From Bacteroidota bacterium (GTDB taxonomy: Bacteria; Bacteroidota; Bacteroidia; Bacteroidales; WCHB1-69): 13,051 nt of DNA. This document shows, in pieces, positions 1 to 5,870 of this stretch. Each line of letters begins with the position of its first letter. Within the stretch, counting starts at the first letter, position 1. The DNA lies in NCBI GenBank assembly GCA_023459435.1, contig JAEWUL010000122.1, positions 1 through 13,051 on the forward strand, in the 5' to 3' direction. Both the position numbers and the translations under genes were made by a program. A model generated the notes under the pieces. It searched no databases and was not told where the DNA came from. It worked only from the letters and a program-made list of their open reading frames with translations.

Positions 1-19
1 CCCTTTTATCATTAATAAT

Positions 20-1599
20 ATGAAGAAAATTTATCTGTTTTTTTTAGTTTTGTTTGTTTTGTTTTCCCTAAAACTTGACGCACAAATAACGGTAGCACAC
101 CCACAAGGGATGACCCCCTTACAGTTAATTAATACTACTTTGGTATTACCTCCAACTGTATCAGGTGTTATATTTCAAATGCTACTTTTAATAACCAGGC
201 AGGAGCTCTTCCAAACTCTCTTACAACCAAAATTGGCACATTTCAAAATGGATATAACTTTGCTGATTTTCCGATCAACAGAGGTATTATCATGACAACC
301 GGTAATATCACAGTTGCTCCAGGCCCTAATAGTAGTGGAAGTTCCTCCTCATCCAATAATGATGGGACTACAGATGCTGACTTGCAGGCACTTACTACAA
401 GCTCGCTTACAGGTATGGCCAAGTTGGAGTTTGACTTCCTTTCTGTATCCGGAAATGTTCAGTTTGAATACATCTTTGCATCCGAAGAGTATCCTGAATT
501 TGTATGTTCTAACTATAACGATATTTTTGCCTTTTTCTTAACAGGCCCCCATCCTGTTACCTTAGTGCAATCTACATGGAATATTGCATTGATTCCTGGA
601 TCTACCTTGCCAGTTTCCATTAATTCTTTAAATCCGGGTGTAGCTGGTTCTTCGGGTGGTAATGGTTGTACAGGTTTAAATCAGTCTTTGGCTTATTCAA
701 GCTACTATTTTGGAGTTGCAAGCGGTACAGCAGGTATCCAGTTTGACGGTTTTACCAGAATCCCTGCCAACAGTCCACATGCTCCATTTGGTGTAGCTTC
801 GGGCTTGTTCGCTAAATCCAGAATTGTGCCTTGTACCTCTTATCACATGAAACTCGCTGTGTCTAACTGTTCGGATAACTCCTACGATTCGGGCGTTTTT
901 TTGAAACAAGGAAGTTTTATCAGCCCTTCCGAATTTAAAAATTACCACTCATTTACTTATGCAAGTAATCCTGATTTAGTTCAGAACCTTAATAGTGATA
1001 CCATTCATTATCTAATTCTTCCTCCCGATTCTACCCGTGATTATACCATTTTTGCTTTTGCGGACTCCGCAAACTGTGATGCCGTTTTTAACGAAGACTT
1101 CGAAATCTATTATATGGATCCCATTGAAGATACTCTTGTGAAATCTGAAGATTTTATGACTACTTTTTTCTTAAAACAAGGTGAAACATCAACAAAAATT
1201 GTGATCAGAGTTCCTGAAACAGCTGTTTTTGAACCCAATCAAACCAAACTATTAAAGTTAGTGCTTAAAATTGAAACGTGCCCTTCAGCAATCCCTATTG
1301 TGGATACTGTTTATTATAATATTAGAACGGCAAATCCTGGAGAGTTTGTAGAAGAGTTTAGATCTTCATTAATAACCATTGCCCCGAATCCTTCTGATGG
1401 GAGATTTACTATAACACACGAAAATGCAAATATTGAAGAGTTTATGGTGTACGATCTCAATGGAAAACTGGTGGATGGTATGAGAAATATTTATGCTCAG
1501 GAATATGTTCTGGATGCTTCCAGATATGTTAATGGAATCTATTTCGTTAAAATCAGAACAGAAAGTGGAACCATTGTCAAGAAAATTATCAAACAATAG
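20..1599 (+). pseudogene. Frameshifted choice-of-anchor L domain protein with T9SS sorting tail (whole locus)
   Basis: Two overlapping frames together encode one secreted surface protein. The first frame (20-295) begins with a signal peptide (MKKIYLFF...LDAQ, cleavage likely after residue 22) followed by ITVAHPQGMTPLQLINTTLV, the usual N-terminus of choice-of-anchor L proteins. It then loses family resemblance and stops at 293-295. The next frame, read upstream of its first ATG at 292, is open from 133 and encodes ISNATFNNQ...KIGTFQNGYNFADFPINRGIIMTTGN, the expected continuation of the same domain. The two therefore join by a -1 shift (one missing base) somewhere around 145-172, probably near SGV/YISNATF. 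There is no homopolymer longer than three in that interval and no classic slippery heptamer, so a sequencing or assembly error or a true inactivating mutation is more likely than programmed frameshifting. The promoter would lie before the window. Confidence 0.8.
292..1599 (+). CDS. Main open frame of the choice-of-anchor L / T9SS type A sorting protein
   Basis: This 435-residue frame carries most of the protein but lacks the signal peptide, which lies in the upstream frame. Residues about 1-200 are the choice-of-anchor L domain: a Ser/Asn-rich stretch, DADLQAL, LEFDFLSVSGNVQFEYIFAS, SEEYPEF (64-70) and NDIFAFFLTGP, all typical of the family. The middle (about 215-350) is beta-rich and of unclear identity. 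From about residue 360 it has a Por/T9SS type A sorting domain: APNPSDGRFTI, the MVYDLNGKLV strand, NGIYFVKI and a basic KKIIKQ end. In this phylum that tail directs export across the outer membrane and attachment to the cell surface. An ATG at 292 overlaps the upstream TGA (ATGA), so re-initiation is formally possible, but the product would have no export signal. Substrate or binding partner is unknown; adhesion is a guess. Confidence 0.85.
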   Translation: MTTGNITVAPGPNSSGSSSSSNNDGTTDADLQALTTSSLTGMAKLEFDFLSVSGNVQFEYIFASEEYPEFVCSNYNDIFAFFLTGPHPVTLVQSTWNIALIPGSTLPVSINSLNPGVAGSSGGNGCTGLNQSLAYSSYYFGVASGTAGIQFDGFTRIPANSPHAPFGVASGLFAKSRIVPCTSYHMKLAVSNCSDNSYDSGVFLKQGSFISPSEFKNYHSFTYASNPDLVQNLNSDTIHYLILPPDSTRDYTIFAFADSANCDAVFNEDFEIYYMDPIEDTLVKSEDFMTTFFLKQGETSTKIVIRVPETAVFEPNQTKLLKLVLKIETCPSAIPIVDTVYYNIRTANPGEFVEEFRSSLITIAPNPSDGRFTITHENANIEEFMVYDLNGKLVDGMRNIYAQEYVLDASRYVNGIYFVKIRTESGTIVKKIIKQ

Positions 1600-1602
1600 A
1601 TC

Positions 1603-1637
1603 AAAAAAAAGGCACTTTACAAAGTGCCTTTTTTTTT
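1603..1637. terminator. Bidirectional intrinsic terminator
   Basis: An A8 tract (1603-1610) precedes a perfect inverted repeat, ggcacttt (1611-1618) and aaagtgcc (1621-1628), followed by a T9 tract (1629-1637). As a hairpin this is 7 bp with a 4-nt loop. It is U-rich downstream when read from either strand, so it can end the plus-strand surface-protein transcript and the minus-strand tRNA transcript. It starts 3 bp after the stop codon and ends 1 bp from the tRNA 3' end. Confidence 0.9.
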
Positions 1638-1638
1638 G

Positions 1639-1722
1639 TGCCCAGAACAAGATTCGAACTTGCACAGGAATACTCCCACTACCCCCTCAAAGTAGCGTGT
1701 CTACCAATTCCACCACCTGGGC
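1639..1722 (-). tRNA. tRNA-Leu (anticodon GAG)
   Basis: The minus strand folds as a class II (long variable arm) tRNA of 84 nt. The acceptor stem GCCCAGG pairs with TCTGGGC, with discriminator A. The D arm contains TGGTAGACAC. The anticodon stem CTACT/GGTAG has loop TTGAGGG, with anticodon GAG on the complement of 1686-1688. The variable arm is GGGA-gta-TTCC, and the T arm has GTTCGAATC. It closely resembles the E. coli tRNA-Leu(GAG) pattern. The CCA end is not encoded: the next bases are CAC, then the A tract of the shared terminator. It reads Leu CUC and CUU codons. Transcription probably starts about 50 nt upstream from the minus-strand promoter near 1779-1786. Confidence 0.96.
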
Positions 1723-1774
1723 TTCTATTTTGATGAATAGGATAAATAATAATCATCATATTCCATCGTTTGAG

Positions 1775-1807
1775 TTTGCAAAAATACAAAAAAATATTGT
1801 AGTTTTG
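1775..1807 (+). promoter_or_regulatory. Bacteroidota-type promoter for the PBP1A gene run
   Basis: A -33 TTTG (1775-1778) and a -7 TAGTTTTG (1800-1807, matching TAnnTTTG) are separated by 21 bp, the spacing reported for the Bacteroidota housekeeping sigma factor. Initiation would fall near 1812-1815, about 28 nt before the ATG at 1842. This is the only such pair I see in front of the four-gene run. Confidence 0.7.
1779..1786 (-). promoter_or_regulatory. Possible -7 element for tRNA-Leu
   Basis: Read on the minus strand, this is TATTTTTG, a TAnnTTTG match. It would place initiation near 1772, about 50 nt upstream of the mature tRNA 5' end. I see no good -33 TTG at the right distance, so the call is tentative. 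It abuts the plus-strand -33 element, and together they form the palindrome TTTGCAAA. The rest of the 119-bp gap (1723-1841) is AT-rich with no further structure that I can identify. Confidence 0.45.
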
Positions 1808-1841
1808 CAGTTCTTTAATTAAAAAAATACTAAACCTATAT

Positions 1842-4136
1842 ATGTACAATCAACCATCTAAACAAAAAAGCTCCACAAAACCGAAAGGTACTAAATCTAA
1901 ATGGATTAAAAGATTCTGGATTTTTTATATCAGTGGTTTCTTATTTGTTGTCTTGCTGTTTATTGCCATTTCATTAGGCCTTTTGGGCTTTATGCCCACT
2001 TTTAGTGATCTTGAAAATCCTAAAACAAATCTCGCTACTGAAGTTTATTCAGCGGATGGTGAACTATTAGGGAAATATTATCTCGAAAACAGATCTCCCT
2101 GTAAGTTTGAAGAGTTAGATTCATCTTTAATCCAAGCCTTAATTGCAACTGAAGATGCCCGTTTTTTTAAACATTCAGGCGTTGATGGTCGTGCTTTAGT
2201 AAGAGTTTTCTTTGGTGTTGTAACCGGGATTCATCAAGGAGGCGGAAGTACAATTTCTCAACAGCTTGCTAAAAACTTATTTCCCAGAGACCCCGATGCA
2301 AGCAAATTTAAAATGGTAATTACCAAATTAAAAGAGTGGGTTGTGGCCAGCAAATTGGAACGTGAATATTCTAAAAATGAGATTATTGCAATGTATTTCA
2401 ATACTGTCGATTTTGGAAGTAACTCTATGGGTATCAAATCTGCAGCCGCTACTTTCTTTGGTAAACTTCCCTCGGAATTAAACTATCAGGAGTCGGCTAT
2501 GCTGGTTGGAATGTTAAAAGCACCTACCAAGTTTAGCCCTAGAAGAAATCCTAATGCCTCCCTCTCCAGAAGAAATACTGTTATTGCTCAAATGGAAAAA
2601 TATAAGTACCTGACTGAACAACAAGCAGATTCTATTAAAAAAATCCCTATCGATATTTCTCAGTATAAGATCCAACATCATGCCACCGGTAGTGCAACCT
2701 ATTTTAGAGAGTATTTAAGGCAATACCTTACTGAATGGTGTAAAAATAACCCAAAACCAGATGGGTCTTTTTATGATATTTATAAAGATGGTTTAAAAAT
2801 ATATACCACGATCGACTCCAGAATGCAGAAACATGCAGAGGATGCTGTTCGGGAACATATTGCCAACTATCTGCAACCTATGTTCTTTCAACATATCAAA
2901 GGGGTGAAAAATGCACCGTTTTATAACCTGACACCTGAAGAAACTGAAAGGATCCTGGTATCTGCTATGAAAAGATCTGAAAGATATGAATTGATGAGAG
3001 ATGCCGGTATTTCTGATGCAGAAATTAGAAAAAATTTCGATGTTAAGGTGAAAATGAAAATCCTAACCTGGGACAGAGGTATGGTGGACACTGTAATGAC
3101 TCCAATGGATTCAATCCGTTATATCAAATCGTTTCTTCAATGTGGTATGATGGCAATGGATGTCAATACAGGATTTGTAAAAGCTTATGTAGGTGGTGTG
3201 GATTATAAGTATTTTCAATATGATCATGTGAAATTGTCAAAAAGACAAGTTGGATCCACATTTAAACCTTATGTATATGCCGTTGCTATGCAGTCTGGTG
3301 AGTATAACCCCTGTACAATGGTTCCGAATGTGCCTGTTACTTTTAAACTACCGGAAGGTACCACTTGGACTCCCCGTAACTCGGGTGATTATAAAAGTGG
3401 GCAGATGATCTCCCTTAGTGAAGCATTGGCTCAATCGATCAACTATATCTCAGCTTATCTGATGAAACAGTTTGGACCACACGCCGTTATTCAACAAGTG
3501 AAATCAATGGGAATCACTTCCGAAATCCCCGCAGTTCCCTCTATCGCTCTGGGTGCTTGTGAATTATCATTATATGAACAAGTGGGTGCAATCAACTGTT
3601 TCCCAAACCAAGGTGTCTATATTGAACCCTCCTTTATTACTAAAATATGTGACAATAATGGCAATGTGATCCATTCTTATGTTCCTAAAACCAATGAAGC
3701 GATGGATCAGATTACTGCTTTTAAAACGGTTCGGCTGATGCAAGGTGTGGTTCAACATGGTACAGGTGCCCGATTGAGAGGCCAATATAAAATCAATTTC
3801 CCAATGGCAGGGAAAACAGGTACAACCGATAATCAATCGGATGGATGGTTCGTGGGATACACCCCTTTATTGTCTTGTGGAGTTTGGGTTGGTTGCGAAG
3901 ATAGAGCTGCCCACTTCAGAACCACAGCATTAGGTCAGGGTGCCAGAACTGCAATGCCCGTTTTTGCCCTGTTTATGCAAAAATGTTATAGTGATCCTGA
4001 ATTGCCCTATTCTAAAGTGGTCGCAAATCCCGCTAAATATCCGGGTCTTGAATTTACAATCCCTGAAGCTTATACCGGCGACCCAAGTGGCTGTAATGAA
4101 CAAAAAAGGGAACGTAAAAAACCTAACTTCGATTAA
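1842..4136 (+). CDS. mrcA: Class A penicillin-binding protein (PBP1A-type, GT51 + transpeptidase)
   Basis: This bifunctional enzyme polymerises lipid II into glycan strands and cross-links their stem peptides on the outer face of the inner membrane. A short basic cytoplasmic tail (1-25) precedes one membrane segment (about 26-51). The GT51 domain (about 70-235) has TEDARFF with catalytic Glu104, GGSTISQQLAKN (133-145), and the SKNEIIAMYFN block with Glu180. A linker of about 200 residues follows, containing a region (about 350-425) I take to be the long linker common in Bacteroidota PBPs. The transpeptidase (about 430-710) has all three motifs: STFK with acylated Ser472, SIN at 532-534, and KTGTT at 658-662. 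At 764 residues it is full length with nothing catalytic missing. The C-terminus is short and basic. It leads a co-oriented run, with the GT2 gene 29 bp downstream. The symbol is by family; orthology to E. coli mrcA is not shown. Confidence 0.95.
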   Translation: MYNQPSKQKSSTKPKGTKSKWIKRFWIFYISGFLFVVLLFIAISLGLLGFMPTFSDLENPKTNLATEVYSADGELLGKYYLENRSPCKFEELDSSLIQALIATEDARFFKHSGVDGRALVRVFFGVVTGIHQGGGSTISQQLAKNLFPRDPDASKFKMVITKLKEWVVASKLEREYSKNEIIAMYFNTVDFGSNSMGIKSAAATFFGKLPSELNYQESAMLVGMLKAPTKFSPRRNPNASLSRRNTVIAQMEKYKYLTEQQADSIKKIPIDISQYKIQHHATGSATYFREYLRQYLTEWCKNNPKPDGSFYDIYKDGLKIYTTIDSRMQKHAEDAVREHIANYLQPMFFQHIKGVKNAPFYNLTPEETERILVSAMKRSERYELMRDAGISDAEIRKNFDVKVKMKILTWDRGMVDTVMTPMDSIRYIKSFLQCGMMAMDVNTGFVKAYVGGVDYKYFQYDHVKLSKRQVGSTFKPYVYAVAMQSGEYNPCTMVPNVPVTFKLPEGTTWTPRNSGDYKSGQMISLSEALAQSINYISAYLMKQFGPHAVIQQVKSMGITSEIPAVPSIALGACELSLYEQVGAINCFPNQGVYIEPSFITKICDNNGNVIHSYVPKTNEAMDQITAFKTVRLMQGVVQHGTGARLRGQYKINFPMAGKTGTTDNQSDGWFVGYTPLLSCGVWVGCEDRAAHFRTTALGQGARTAMPVFALFMQKCYSDPELPYSKVVANPAKYPGLEFTIPEAYTGDPSGCNEQKRERKKPNFD

Positions 4137-4165
4137 TCAACCTATATAAAATATCTTAACTGCCC

Positions 4166-4912
4166 ATGAAGTTATCCATCATTATTCCGGTCTATAACGA
4201 AGAAAAAACAATACATCTTATTCTGGATAAAATTAGAAATGTAAACCTGATTCATCAGTTTCAAAAAGAGATAATTCTTGTAAATGATTGTTCATCAGAT
4301 AATTCCAAAGAAGCCATTCATCGTTATATGGATCAGTTTGGATCAAAATCATCTCAAAACGGATCTTTAGAGATTCTCTATTTTGAACAACCTGTGAACA
4401 TGGGTAAAGGGGCTGCTTTACATAGAGGGTTCGTAGAAGCTTCAGGTGATTATATCATCGTTCAGGATGCCGATCTTGAATATGACCCCGAAGAGTATAA
4501 CATTCTACTTAAACCTGTCGTAGATGGTTTCGCTGATGTGGTATACGGTTCCCGTTTTATTGGTGGAAATCCTCATAGAATTCTCTTTTTCTGGCACTCT
4601 ATCGGAAATAAATTTTTAACGATGGTCTCTAACATGTTTACCAATCTGAACCTTACTGATATGGAAACCTGTTATAAACTTTTTAGAGCAGATATTATTA
4701 AATCAATCTATTTTAAAGAAAAACGATTCGGGTTTGAACCTGAAGTGACCCAAAAAATGGCTCGATTTAAAGGGATCAGAATCTATGAAGTTGGAATCTC
4801 TTATTATGGAAGAACTTATGAAGAGGGGAAAAAAATCGGATGGAAAGATGGTTTTAGAGCTATATATTGCATTCTGAAATATAAATTTTTCTCCAAAAAG
4901 TATTTAAAATAG
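4166..4912 (+). CDS. GT2 family glycosyltransferase, DPM/polyprenyl-phosphate sugar synthase-like
   Basis: This 248-residue GT-A fold enzyme probably moves a sugar from a nucleotide donor onto polyprenyl phosphate at the cytoplasmic membrane face. Seen in sequence: the N-terminal beta strand [13 protein letters not shown] (4-16), the nucleotide-binding VNDCSSDNS (39-47), [12 protein letters not shown] (78-89), the metal-binding DAD (101-103) followed by [15 protein letters not shown] (125-131), and the C-terminal [19 protein letters not shown] block typical of this branch. There is no membrane segment, unlike the ArnC/GtrB type with two C-terminal helices. The sugar donor and acceptor cannot be read from the sequence. 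It lies between the PBP gene and an SGNH-like gene with short gaps and no promoter match, so co-transcription is likely. A supply of lipid-linked sugar for an envelope glycan or protein O-glycosylation is inferred. Confidence 0.9.
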   Translation: MKLSIIIPVYNEEKTIHLILDKIRNVNLIHQFQKEIILVNDCSSDNSKEAIHRYMDQFGSKSSQNGSLEILYFEQPVNMGKGAALHRGFVEASGDYIIVQDADLEYDPEEYNILLKPVVDGFADVVYGSRFIGGNPHRILFFWHSIGNKFLTMVSNMFTNLNLTDMETCYKLFRADIIKSIYFKEKRFGFEPEVTQKMARFKGIRIYEVGISYYGRTYEEGKKIGWKDGFRAIYCILKYKFFSKKYLK

Positions 4913-4949
4913 TATTCCTTATAAATCGATTTTAATTGTATCAGGTTGA

Positions 4950-5870
4950 ATGGTTAAGAAATTTGTTTTTCATACGTTTCTATTTATAATTCCTCTTTTT
5001 TTAGTCATTGGATTAACTGAAGTTGCCATTCGTAATATACCAAACGATTATAATTCCAAAAAACAACAGATCAGGGAAAATGGAGATCAATTTGAAATCC
5101 TTGTTCTTGGGAGTTCTCATGTGTATTATGGTATTAATCCTGAATACTTTGATCAGAAATGTTTTAATTTAGCGCATATTGCTCAAACACCTGAGTTTGA
5201 TCTGAAATTACTGAAAAAATTTCTCCCTCAAATGAAAAATGTAAAAACGGTAATCTATCCGATCTCATACTTTACTTTTTTCTGGGATCTTCAGTCTAGT
5301 ACTGAAGCGTGGCGTTTGAAAAATTATACCATTTACTATCACCTGAATGCCGCACAATCTTTTAAAGATTATTTAGAATTCTGCAGTATTGATCCATTAA
5401 ATAACTACAAAAGAATTAAAGATTATTATATCTATTCCAGATCCGAATTAGGAGTAACTCCACTAGGTTGGGGCTTTAATTGTCTAGCTGAATATGCAGG
5501 AAACCTGGAAGAAACCGGAAAAATTGCAGCCGAAAGACACTCTAACTTTGGAACCCATTTTTATAAAAAAAACACACAGGAAGTAGATGAAATTCTGAAT
5601 CTGTGTCAACAAAATAATATCAGAGTACTCCTCCTTTTTCCTCCCGGCTACCAATCCTATAGATCTTATCTAAACCCAGATCAATTGAAAATGACCTATC
5701 AAACTATTGATACTTTATTGTCGAAACATCCGAACAGCTCTTTTTTAAACCTCTTTGCAGATACATCATATACGGCAGCTCTCTTTTTGGATGGGGATCA
5801 TCTGAATGATCAGGGAGCTACAAAATTATCTTCATTTTTAAACCAATATATCAACCAATATGAAAAATAA
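4950..5870 (+). CDS. Membrane-anchored SGNH/GDSL-like protein of unknown substrate
   Basis: I do not recognise a named family with certainty. The 306 residues begin with one hydrophobic segment (about 5-24), either a signal anchor or an uncleaved signal. The rest would lie in the periplasm. Two features match SGNH hydrolases or acyltransferases: an early strand EILVLGSSHVYYG (49-61) with candidate nucleophile Ser55 or Ser56, and a late DGDHLND (281-287) where Asp281 and His284 would complete a triad. FNLAHIAQ (72-79) sits where the block II Gly/Asn region is expected. It somewhat resembles DltD/AlgX-like or DUF1574-like proteins, which modify envelope polymers by acylation, but the resemblance is only motif-level. 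The stop codon overlaps the next gene's start by 11 bp, which suggests translational coupling. It follows the GT2 gene by 37 bp. Confidence 0.75.
   Translation: MVKKFVFHTFLFIIPLFLVIGLTEVAIRNIPNDYNSKKQQIRENGDQFEILVLGSSHVYYGINPEYFDQKCFNLAHIAQTPEFDLKLLKKFLPQMKNVKTVIYPISYFTFFWDLQSSTEAWRLKNYTIYYHLNAAQSFKDYLEFCSIDPLNNYKRIKDYYIYSRSELGVTPLGWGFNCLAEYAGNLEETGKIAAERHSNFGTHFYKKNTQEVDEILNLCQQNNIRVLLLFPPGYQSYRSYLNPDQLKMTYQTIDTLLSKHPNSSFLNLFADTSYTAALFLDGDHLNDQGATKLSSFLNQYINQYEK

Noticed and set aside
38..45. T8 homopolymer in the signal peptide region as a phase-variation switch or the frameshift site
   Set aside because: The frame is consistent across it: the signal peptide reads through and continues into ITVAHPQG, so the shift must lie further downstream, and one tract of eight is weak evidence for phase variation.
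292..295. ATGA overlap between the two frames as genuine translational coupling of two separate genes
   Set aside because: The upstream part of the second frame before its ATG still encodes family sequence, and the second product would lack a signal peptide despite a T9SS tail. A frameshift explains both facts.
697..948. 83-codon minus-strand frame within the choice-of-anchor domain
   Set aside because: It is antisense to well-conserved family sequence with no supporting signal.
4137..4165. AT-rich gap after the PBP gene (tatataaaatatct) as a promoter
   Set aside because: It lacks TAnnTTTG and a -33 TTTG. It resembles only a generic AT-rich spacer in a probable operon.
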